From Sphaerolaimus hirsutus (lineage: Eukaryota; Nematoda; Chromadorea; Monhysterida; Sphaerolaimidae), in assembly GCA_964036195.1 (NCBI GenBank), contig OZ038452.1:11464704-11528703 (forward strand): a DNA stretch of 64,000 bases. The letters are read 5' to 3'. The notes beneath the pieces were generated by a model. The model was not told the origin of the DNA. It saw nothing but the letters and a program-made list of their open reading frames with translations, and ran no database searches. Shown piece by piece: positions 48,701-60,700 of the stretch. A program made the translations under genes and the position numbers. The first letter of the stretch is position 1. Each line of letters begins with the position of its first letter.

Positions 48701-51700
48701 AACCTTTTCAGCTTTGCCGCCACTCCTGCTAGTGGAGGTATAGTCGAATTAAGACTGATCCAAGATCCGCTAAATTGGAAATCGAGTGAAATGATGCCGC
48801 CAAAGGAATTTCCAATAGTCGTGACGGCTAGAGACTCGGCTGGCGGCAAGTTTCCCAGCGCGGAAGCAATTGTCACGATAAAAGTGAGTATTTCAACAGA
48901 AAATTACAATGAAAGGTTTTGTGCGTGCGGCTTCGTATAATTGCATCTGAGTGGCGCCTTGTTTTCAGTTGCGATTAGTCAAAAGTCTCGGTTCACTGCA
49001 GTTTGACCAGGAATTTTATGCTGCCACAATTTATGAGAAAGAAGCCAGCTTTGATCCATTATTGGTTGTAAAGGTACCCGATTTACACGATTCTTGTTAT
49101 CCTCTGGGGGCATACCCAGACCCTTTGAAATGCCCTGTACAAAGTCAAATGCCATGAAAGTGTCAAAAGTCATGTAAAATGCCCTGCAAAATGGCAAACA
49201 TTTTTGCCATTTTGCAGGGCATTTTAAATGACTTTTGACACTTTGCATGACATTTAACATTTTACAGGACATTTTACAGGGTCTGGGATTGGATCCTGGA
49301 TGTAACATTGCTGTCCATCTACTTATTTACAGGCAGAATCCGGGAATGGAGATGATTCTTCCGTGAAATACAGCTTAGATGATCCAACTGCCCTATTCTC
49401 CATAGATCAGAATTCTGGTTTGTTTTTACGTAAAACACATTTAATTTCCACCATGATCACTCCCAAAATTACGGTTTGACACATTCTACAGGTGCTATTT
49501 TCCCATCATTTCCCGACATGGTGACAGTGAAAAATCTTGGCCAACGTTTCAATATATCTGCCGTTGCGGCGTCTGGCCAGGCAACTGCAAAAGTGGATGT
49601 TATCGTTGAAGTGATGGTTGGTCTGCAAGCTGACAGTAATACCGTATTTCCTGTATGCGCTCCGGGGGTTTCTTTTTACATAGTGAAGAATTTTGAGGGG
49701 GTAAAACCAGGGGGTTTATACATTCGTAGTGGCCACTTTGAGGGGGGTATTGCGAAGAAATAGGGTATATGTCAATAATCATGGTGAAATCGGTGCAAGT
49801 GCCCCGATTCCTACACAGACCCGTGTGGTGGAAACGATCGAACCAGCCATTTTCTCGAAGCCGTTTTATCTATTCTCCGCTCCATCGAACAGCAGAGCAC
49901 CGGTGGGCGTGGTCACTGCGTCGCCAAGCGGACCGAATTCGCATCAAAATGGCACCAGTGTCAACTATGTTATCTCTGAGGGTGGGGCGGGTTATTTTAC
50001 AATCGGAGAGATGGATGGAGTGATAAGGTATGAGGGTCCCGTCACCAAGGATATCAATGAGTACAGATTAGTGGTCAGTGTTTGAATTTTTTATATGGCC
50101 TATTTGAAACTGGCCTATTTCGCACTGAGTTGTGGCGGCTGTAATGATGACAAACAAAAATTAAAAAATACGAAACGTTTTTTTAGGGAAAAACGCTTAA
50201 AAATGTAAACATATTTTCCAGAGGATTTGTCACCATACGCGGCTGTGACAATGTCAGCACTAGTGATGGAATAGAACCATGTCGCTGGCGCCAATGGGCC
50301 GTTGGCGCTTGGCGCCATTTTTCTGTTGCGCCCTGTTTCCGAATGAAGTCATCATGGCGCTTGGCGCCCTGCTTCTGGCGCTTTTTCATCAGCACTGATT
50401 GTACATTCGCATCGCTGATAATTTTGTCAAAATTATTGCAAAGGTTTCTGATTCCTCATAGGTTTCTGCAACACCGACTGCAGCGGGCCGCATTGCACCG
50501 CAATCGTTTGCCATCGTGCAAGTGACTATTTTGGGGTTGGGAAGTGAGCCGCCAAAGTTCGTTGGCGAAAAGAGTCAGGAGGTCACTATCAGAGAAGGTT
50601 AGGGCTCCAGATATTGTTATTGATCTCGATAATCACTTATGAGCTATTTAAAAAATAAGCGCATGGCGCCAAATTTTAGGAATGATTTCTCGCGACCCCG
50701 ATCTGAGCACATATCGCGACCACTTAAAAATGCATTAATTACCTTCTTTTCAGATGCACCCGCAAATTCCAAACTGTCAACATTTTCCGCCCAAGACAAG
50801 GATGGAAGTGCAGCTGAACTAGTTTACTCGATCAAGGGTGTGGAGGCATACGGGGCGGATGGGAATCAATGGATGGCTCATAGCGCCAATGCCAGGAGGC
50901 TCTTATTGTGAGTGCCTCGAGCTTGGGCCCCCTCGATATACCCCCTCAGAATGGACACTATTAATTTATACACCCCCTCGAAATACACCCCGCCCCAAGT
51001 AGAGTATAAAGAGAACGTAAATGACAAAAGCTGCGGTTTGTGATCTGGGCAATGCAGAACACACGTTAAAAACAATGGATGTGTTACCTTAGAACGGGTT
51101 TTTTACTATCTAGTAACTTACTTATATAAGTCTATAGACACTCATACATGGTGGCTATTGTTGCATTTTTCTGTCTGTGTACGGTACAAACAACAAATTA
51201 GTACTGGGAGTGCAAGAAAGTTCTGGTGAAAACATAAACCCCCTCGAAATACCCCCTTCGCGTTTACCCCCGTCCTCAAAATTTCCACCCTGAAAAATAA
51301 ACCCCCCATGGGCTAATTCAAAAAATACCGTATACCACCAGAACTCTCAACCCTCCCCAGAGAATCGTTCTCATTCGGTGGCGAGGGCAAATCCAACGGC
51401 ACCCTGTACCTGACCCGCGCCCTACCCTCCCCTGGCCAGGGCGACGCGTCACTTGAAAAAGTGTCCGGCAGCGGCGGGGAAGCCAACGCACTCATGTCCG
51501 TGCACTTGACTGTGGCAGTGAAGGATGTGAAGCACGAGGAGGAGCCGGAAGATTTGGGTGGGTTGCTTTGGGAATGGGCGTGTTGCTTTGTTCTTTTTAG
51601 TGTGGTGTACTTCTCTCTACTGTGGCAGCCTGACGGCCATCTTCAAGGGTCTGTGGGTGATTCCTGAACGTGATCACAATCGCAACAACACCGTAAAACT

Positions 51701-54700
51701 TTTTTTATACAAGTGGACATATGGAGAAAATTTCAGGATTCCCAATTCACCATATGCCATACAACTGATCGCAGCCTATCTGATCGTGAACATTGGTCAA
51801 GTGCGCACTGAGCCGGTGAGCGTGAACGAGCTGCTGCGATTCGCGCCCATGCCCGACACGTCCATCGTGATACCCGACACGCTCAAAGTGGGCAGCTACG
51901 TGTACACGGTGGGTCGCGACTTGCTTGCCTGCGATTCCGCGGCACTCGCGCCGACCGATTGTTATTTTCCGCCTTTGTTATTGCTACGTGTACACGGTGT
52001 ATTTTCCGTCAGTGAACTAATTTGAATTTTACGTTACCCGATTGCATGCAAAAAGTGCCGGCACTTTGGCACCAAGCGCCAGGGGCGCCGGAGCAAATTA
52101 GCTCCACGCGCCAAAAGCGCCATGCGCTTTGTCATTGTCCCTGGCGCCAGGGAAAGTAGTGCCAAGCAAGGTAAAATAATCGCGATGGCACTTTTCATGA
52201 GCATGGCGCCATGGCGCTTCAACAGCACAGCAGTGTGGCATGAATTTATTATTATCAGGTTTGGCAAAGCCCGAAAAGTTGGTAAAGATAAGTTAGAGAA
52301 AGCAATAATGAACTACAATTTTTCCAAAACGTTCTAGCCGTTCTCACGGAAAATGGATAAAATCGAATTTCATTCAATTTTCAGAAGAATTGTGTAAAAA
52401 AATTTAACTTATAAATTGAACTTGACACTGATTATATGATTTTTCGTCAGAGTTTCCAACCAAATGACCTTTTCGTCGAAACGTAGCGCGAGTTTAGCCG
52501 CACGTGGATATCTCCTCGGTAGTATAGTGGTGAGTATCCGCGCCTGTCACGTGCGAGACCCGGGTTCAATTCCCGGCCGGGGAGTCCAATTTTTTGCACT
52601 TTTTTGCGGTACAACTAGTGATGGAATGGCGCCATGGCGCTGGCGCCATTTGAGGGCGCCAAAGGGCGCCGCGCCATGGCGCCATTGGCGCTTGGCGCCC
52701 TTTTTCTGTGGCGCTCGTGGCGCCTGGCGCCCACTTTCTGAAAGGCGCCATGGCGCCCTTGGCGCTTGGCGCCCTTTCTCCGTGGCGCCCTTGGCGCCTG
52801 GAGCCCTGCCCAAAAAGGGCGCCAAAATGGCGCCAGCAGGGTTTCAAGGTGAGTGCTGCGTGAATGAATAAAAACGAAAAACGGGTCTGTGAATGATCAA
52901 AATTCACCGGAAAATGCATGAAGTGGTGTGAGTGGATGTATACGTTTCATCCCATTTTTATCAGATACGTGTAACGGATCAGAAGCTGAGCATGATAGAC
53001 CGGTGAACTTGCAAACTCGTAAATCAACGGATTGAAATTATCGGAATTCCGTTGTCGTCCGCTTCAAGAAAACATTGGAAAGAATTGGAAAATCTATTCG
53101 AAGTGCATTCATTGTTTTGTCTAATGACAATTTTTAAAGTGTTTATCACGCGTGAGTACGGTTTTTGCACAAAAGTTTGTTGCTAGTCTCATTTATGCTG
53201 ATTACATCCTGGAGAACATGAATAAAGAAGTGAATGTGTGCACTAGTGCTGAAGAAGCATTTTTAGCACACGCAAGGCATTCTACTAGCTTTTTTTATCT
53301 GGCGCCATTGGCGCCTGGCGCCCTTCTTTTCAATTGGCGCCATGGCGCCCTTGGCGCTTGGCGCCCTCTTTCCGTGGCGCCATTGGCGCTTGGCGCCCAC
53401 TTTCCCAATGGCGCCATGGCGCCCTTGGCGCCTGGCGCTCTTTTTCTATGGCGCCCTTGGCGCTTGGCGCCCCGTTTCCGTATAGCGCCATGGCACCATT
53501 GGCGCCTGGCGCCCTTTTTTCTGGCGCTTTTCCATCACTAGGTACAACGCATTGGCATTTTATGTTTGTACGCTTTATTTTATCTGACAGACATCAGACA
53601 TTTCATGTTTTATCAATAAATACAGTCACCTCATGAAGCGAAACAAGAATATTTTTCAGCATTTTTGGATGTGTTCGAATACTACACACAAAATATCCAG
53701 CGCTCACTGATGCAGGAGCGTTTATTGCTTCAAGGTAGTACTAAGGGTTAGAAAAGCGCCATGCCGCTTTTTACGTCGCTAGTCTGAACACGTGAGTTTC
53801 AAAACACCAGTAAACTCAAAAATCTATGCTCAGTGGGTACCCACAAATCAACTTAGAATGTATTTGAGTTTACGTTTACGGAGTCAGGACGGAGATAAAA
53901 AAGCAAATTCAAAATTCAACTGTAATAAATTTACTAAAGTATGTTGACTCAATTTTGAGTATCTGGTTTAAGCTAACTAGCGTTCGCAGTGCCAATACAG
54001 ACCCGTGCAAGTGACTGATACTTTATACCGTATATCCTCGAATTAGACCCCAGAGGAGTTATTATTTCGTCAGAGGTTTTGGAGGGGGTTATCCAAGGGG
54101 GGGGGTGAGTTATTTTTTCGTAAGAACTTGCACTTTATACATTGTATGAATGCATTCTGTCAAGTCATTTAATTCATGTGTTGAACAGTTCAACGACAAC
54201 AAAAACTAAGTAACAAAAACAGAGTATTCGTGCTAAAATTCGTGTTCATCAGCATCCAAATCATTCGATTACAAATTGTGAATAAACATATCGAACCAGA
54301 CGTGGGAACTATTCAAGAGAGGAGAGTGATGCAGAGGGTAGTTATTTTCCCTCACCTGGCCAACATGGGGTTTTATTCACGGGGGTCTTATTCAAGGATA
54401 TACGGTATTTCATGTCTCAAAAGGTGCGATTTCAGCTCAAAAGTGCATTTCGTAATTCTGGCGCGATCGGAAGTTGCGATGTAAATTCGCTACAAGGCGC
54501 CGAAGGGCGCCACCCCATCACCACTGCGTAGCAATTAACTTTCAATGCATCGATCGAATCATTGTGAAAACACCGAACGCAGGTGCGAACGGTGCCGGTG
54601 CCGGCCGACCGCCTACCCCCGAACCCGGAAATTCTATTCTCGATCATCGACGGGCAACAGTGGTTCGACATCGATCGAACCAGCGGCGTGATCGCTTTGA

Positions 54701-57700
54701 TCAAGCCGCTGCGGCAGTCGGGGCAATTGGCGCCCGTGTCGGGCGTCAACGTGGCCGTCAGAGCGACGCACGCCAAGAGTGGACAGAGTGCCACCACTAG
54801 TTTTGTGGTCAGAACTAGGAGGACGAAAAGTGAATGGCCCATTTTTGAAGCGGTTGGTTACGGCGGTTGTACATATTTTTTGTACCTAAATATTATACGA
54901 ACCTTTCTTTGCGTCACTTTCGCGCTGTTTTTCGCCTTCGCCTAGTGATGATATAGCGTTTCTTTAACAACTGCGACTGGAAACTTATTTTAAACTTTAA
55001 ACTTTTGGAAACTTATTTTAAAAACAATATTCATCACCGGAGATCGCGATCAATAGCAAAGCGCGTTGTGTTCATACGTGCTGTAGAGAACCACTCTGCT
55101 GCATGCGCTTCAACAGAAATGCATACCACGCTGCATGCATTGCTGTTGTAGTATTTGATTGAATTACTACAATCAATCAAATACTACACTGTGGAATTTT
55201 TTTGTTCAATGGGTAGTGGGGGGTAATTCGAGTGGTGTACGTGTTGGAAAATGGTACTCGTTTACTCGTAACCGTGGGGTTCAAATGATGTGTACATAAA
55301 GATACCCAAATCCACCCATTACAGCCATTCTTTCAATCATCCATTTCCGAGAGTGCTCCAGTGGGAACCACAGTGCTCAAAGTTGTTGCAAATATCGCCC
55401 AAGCCTCACACCACGACCAGATGGACGCCGAGTCGATGCAAAATGCCATGAAAATCACTTATAAATTGATGGGTATTGATGGTGACAAATCGATGACTGA
55501 TCAGTCGATTGGCACAGTGTTCGATGTAGATTCAGAGGTGAGATATTCATTCAATATTGTGGCCACACGAGCTAGTTTTTCATGCTTCCGATTTGAAAAC
55601 TCGTTCAAATCTGTATGGCGACTCGAATGCTGATTGACGCTTCCACCATCACGTAACTGACCACATTGACTCAGCGCATTAGTATTACGATGCAATCATT
55701 AGTTTACAGAAATGATCACTTCATGAACTACTGTTTAACGAGATCGACAAGATTTCGATCGAGTTTTCAAATTGGAACCATGAAAACTAGCTTGTGGCCT
55801 TGTGTGGCGCCAGTATTGTCGATTTTCCGATTTGGAATTCTATCGTGCTTTTCTTCCATCCAGGGCGTGATTCGAACCAAAACGGCCCTAGATCGTGAAT
55901 CTGTATCGGATTATAGAGGTCTAGTTGTTGTGGCTGATCAAGCAGGGCATGAAACCACCGTTCCCGTGAGTGGCAGTGTGGATTTCGCTCATTTTCAAAA
56001 TTCATTTAGAATTTATGAGTACTCTAGGTATATTATAAAAATTTATTTTGCAGCTGCACGTCAAGGTGCTCGACACAAATGATAATGCGCCTACATTTGA
56101 CAAGACAAAGTACTCCGCTCAAATTGTTGAGAATGCACCTGTCGGTAGTGTGCTTCTAAATGTGATGGCTACTGATCCAGATGAAGGTATACACTTGAAA
56201 TAGTTTGCTGTTATTTATGTTTCTTAGAAGTTTATACTTAAAAATTTGAGTATAAATATTTTAGGCGCCAATGGAACGCTGACATATTCACTGATCAATT
56301 TGGACAACAGTGCCCTGGAAGGTGCGATTGAAATCCACCCGAACACTGGCATCATCACCAGCACTGCACCATTGACAGGTGGGCCCAGTCGATACACACA
56401 CAAATCTTCCTTTACATAAGAAGGCCTCGACCTTGGCGTAGCACCGCTTTTACTGACTAAAAACAATTGAACAACGTCTCAACCATGACGTTGACAAATA
56501 AATCATAAACCGCGTATTACTTTCCAACCTTGTATTTAACATTGTTTCGCAGAAATTCTGAAAGAACCATTGGATGGAGAGGCGGAGGCTGAAGATGATA
56601 GGGCGCCAAGCAGACAGTTCCAGGTTTGTGCTGCGTCGCCCCCTTATTGGCGGCCCGCACACTAGTTGACACACATGTGTCAACTAGTGTGTGGGTCGCC
56701 ATTGTCTTCATGAAAGTGATCCCCAAGATTTGAGTAAAATAGGCTTAAAAACCAGCCCCGTGCTTCTATTTAATTTAATATTAGTATTTTGTGCGCAGCT
56801 GGGAGTCGCAGCGGCCGACGCAGGTGGCAAGTCCGCGTCTGCGCCAGTGTTCATCACGGTGGTGTCTGCCACCCGCTGCGCGCCCACCTTCGACAAGCCC
56901 GTCGATATTGTCGAGGTCGATGAGGTGCGTATAATACTGGCTTTTCGTTCTCTACGTTTTTCTTAGGCGAATTGTCGCCGTAGTCACAGATTTTTCCTTT
57001 AGGAAAATAAAGGAAATTGTTGCTAAATGTTACCGGCAGCAGCTGGAGCCCAACCGAAAAAACGCCAGAGACAATATTTTTGCAATTTGTGTATCATCAT
57101 TGTGTGTCTATGACACAACGCTTTGAAAAACCTTGGCACAACTTGAAAAAATTGGCTGAAAAATGATGAAAAAGACAGAAGGGCGGCTTAAAATATTTAG
57201 AAGGGCGTCTCCAAAAGTAGGGCTGGTAAAAACGTTTACAAAAATAGGAGGGCGCCCTTCTATTAGGTAAAGAAATACGGTAGCTATGTACATGTTGAAT
57301 TTATGTAATTGTGTCCATTTGCAGAACTCACCTCCTGGCAGTGTTGTCATGCAGTTGGCTGCAAAAACTCCATCAACGGATTGCAAAATTGAATACTTTT
57401 TGTGGAACTCGACGAATGGACAGTTCACCAGCGAATTTCATGTTTTTTACCCTGAAATTCAAGAGCACGTGACTATGTTTGAGTTAGATAAGGATAGCGG
57501 TGAGGTGAAAAGCACGGGGCCATTGGATAGAGAGGTATTCGACCAATTTGAGGTGAGTTGTGATTGACGAACGATGGCAAATAAACATTCAAAAACGTTA
57601 TTGTATTTTGAAAAAAATGTTGAGTTTTCGAATTTTATTCCGCTCCTTTGTTGAATTTGTCGAGAATATTGAGCACTCAAGCACTCAATCGACTCGACTG

Positions 57701-60700
57701 CGCGTAATTGTCAAAGCGTAGTACAGCGGACTGAAAAAACACATTATAGCTTGCTCTAAAAAAAACTTATGACGCGCCACATCAATGTGCAGCTCACAGT
57801 GGCGGCTGCTTCTGGCGCGGTGTACACGCAGCGCTCGAAGGTGGTACGAGTGAAGGACTTGAATGACCACCGACCAGAATTTGACAAGGAGAAGTACGAA
57901 TGGCACATTGGAGAGGACGCAAACTTGGGTGATGTCGTCGGAGTTCTCAGGGTTCGTTTTCCCTGTGCTCACTCGACTTGCCACACCATATTTATTGTAA
58001 TAAAATTTAATATAATTTAATATATAATTTTGTCAACTTGTAGATCTTAAATAACAATCGAATCAAATAAGCTTATATGTTAACAATTTTTTGACTACCG
58101 TATTTGCTTGAATAATCCCCCTGGGGGATTATTATTTCGCCAGACTTTTTTGAGGGGGGAACTATTCGAGGGGGGAATTATTCGAGGGGGAATTATTCGA
58201 GGGGGAATAACTCTTTCGTCAAAATGTTCAAGCATTTCTATCAGGTCATTTCACAAATCGCGCATTTTTAACACAAAAACGTCCATTTTTGTTAAAATTT
58301 GGCACAACTAATTGATGAAATATCTTTAAGGGGGGATTATTCGAGGGGGGGGAATTATTATTTCCCCACTCGTCTTACAGGTGGGATTATTCGAGGGAGG
58401 AATTGTTCAAGGGGGGAACTATTCAAGCAAATACGGTAATTTTCATCTGACACAATGACGGAACTGTCTGACAATCATTGTTCTGAACTTTTTGAACGTC
58501 GTTTTGCACCTCACAATCATTGTTTTTAACACTGATCACTAAATTTTAGAGACCCACCCTTCTATTAGAAGAAATACTGTATCTACATTTTAACTGCATA
58601 CCTGTGTCCTGCGTTACAGGCAATTGACAATGATGCAACACCAATGCATAGCACTGTGAAATACTCGATCAGCGATGACAACGGGATGGATTTAGACGCT
58701 CTGCCTTTTGCTTTGAATGAAGAAACTGGTCAAATTACTGTGAGCCAGAAATTGGACCGTGAGACCACAGCTCTCTATGAATTTGAAGGTGCGTCCCACT
58801 CTCTACTGTAGGCATATCAAATGAACTTTTTTCATGAGAATCTACTTTGCAGTGTATGGTCGAAATGAAGATGAGCAATCGATTGATTACCAGCCAGCCA
58901 GGGCGTCAGTCGCTGTGATTGTATTGGATGTGTGAGTTACCGCGACCCTGTTTTTCTAAATTTAACTTTTTATCCAGTTGTAGTTGTCACATCACTTTTC
59001 AAGTATTTCAAGTACTCTCTGGTCACTTTACATTTTGCATCATTAGTTTACATTGGCAGCGAGTGAGTCAACAATGCATGAGACTAAATTATGAAAAACG
59101 ACTTGTTGCTGTAAGAAATTTCCATTTTCACATTCTAACAAACTCGAAACTTTGTTACCGTAGAAGAGTTGCACATGCTTGTTATCATTGGAACGCTGCC
59201 AACATAAGACATAAGCAGGTCTGTGGTATTTTGGTTGGCTAAGTATGAAGTATACTCCGGTTACATTACACCCTGCACGCGTGGTTCCCGCTGGAAGTGT
59301 GCCAACGATGGTTAACGCGTCCGAGTTTCATAAAAAGATGACAAAATTGATTGTTGTTATAATTTTATTCATTAACATATTCACATCGATGAATTTTTTT
59401 CATATTTTTACGGAAATCGCATGATTTAATAATGATTGGCACGCTTCCAACACGAGACATAAATCAGTGCGAAGGCAGAGTATCACGTACGCCGAGTATA
59501 CTATATAAATAGGTACTATAGTAAAACGTATAAATAGCAGTGAAATCGACACACTTCAAAACCATCGCAGCAATGACAATGGGCCAGTGTTTTCGCAAGC
59601 GGAATATGTCCGCTGTGCACCCCTGAACGCTACCAGGGGCACTCACATAATCACATTGCAAGCCAGAGATCCTGATGTGCACCTAGCTACGCAGGGAGAG
59701 GGTGAAGCTGCCGCAACTGGCGAGCTGGTTCATTATAAATTGGTTGATAGCATTTATTTTTTCAAGGTGTGTGTGAGTTTCAACATTTGTGGCTTTTGGC
59801 TTTTGTCTGTACCGCTTTTGATTGTTTGATTTTTTTAAAATCGCATTTTACTTGTGATTATCATGTTTTAGGGGCTAGCAAAGAACATCAAAGACATGCT
59901 GGAAATTGATGAAAACACTGGTAAAGTGACAGTATCAGGCAAAAATATTCAAGGTGTGTGGTATCAGTGCTTAATCATTTATGCCAACAGATAATATGTT
60001 TACAGAAATTACCAAAAAGATCATTTCAATTCACAGGAAAATATCCCCTGTTTGAATATGCCGATGGTGTGCTCAATGTTACAGTGCAATCTCGAGATTC
60101 TGCTCCAGCTGGAAGCATGCACCAGACAGACACCACCAAGTTAAAAGTGTGGATTTTCAATCCAGATGAACACCTTGTCAGGGCTGTGGTTGATGCCAAA
60201 CCTCAAGAATTAGATAGGAGTAGAGCGGAGAATATTTTTAGGTAAATGGGTTGCTTTAATTGTGGCTTAAAGCTATTATTTGTGTCCAATGGAAGCATTC
60301 ATACATTCAAAGACAACACAAATAGCTTGAAAATTACTGTGCTGTGATGCAGCATGGAAATTTCTTAAAGTGGAATGTGAACTCTTGAATTTACCGGACT
60401 ATTTGAAATGCCAATCGCATCTTTAATAGTGTTGTCCAGGTGCCAGTTCCGCAAGTGGAGAATTGGGAAGTGAAATGGGAATTGAGAAGTGAAATGAGGA
60501 GTGAAATGGGAAGTGAGAAGTGAAATGGGAGGTGAGAAGTGAAATGGGAGGTGAGAAGTGAAATGAGAACTGAAAAGCGACGTGAAATGTTGACATGAAG
60601 TTTTTTTAATAGGGTTAAACTTTCAATGCCAAAATTTCAACGCAAGCGACAAAACGGCACGTTTCGCACTAGGTAATCATAACCGTAGAAACAATGCTGT

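Larger units (their letters stand above)
47698..51908 (+). other. Cadherin repeats, middle block (poorly conserved calcium motifs)
   Basis: Repeats are recognised by P-I-N-E-F-P-P-M-F, V-D-D-A-D-A-T-D-V-D-D-L-Q-F-S-L, V-T-A-R-D-S-A-G-G and F-S-A-Q-D-K-D-G-S. Several linkers lack the standard D-x-N-D-N, suggesting reduced calcium binding at those joints. Introns are short except where elements are inserted. Confidence 0.7.
54583..59953 (+). other. Cadherin repeats, membrane-proximal block (canonical)
   Basis: Clear EC repeats: F-D-I-D-R-T-S-G-V-I-A-L, V-L-D-T-N-D-N-A-P-T-F-D, A-T-D-P-D-E-G-A-N-G-T-L-T-Y, V-K-D-L-N-D-H-R-P-E-F, L-D-R-E-T-T-A-L-Y-E-F and D-V-N-D-N-G-P-V-F. DXD, DRE and DXNDN calcium motifs are intact in most linkers. 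Confidence 0.9.

Noticed and set aside
49642..49818. Idea that the MITE created a new intron in the cadherin gene (GT and AG supplied by its ends).
   Set aside because: Phases do not match if its own ends are used, whereas a donor at 49617 and acceptor at 49818 join in phase 0. The MITE simply lies inside an existing short intron.
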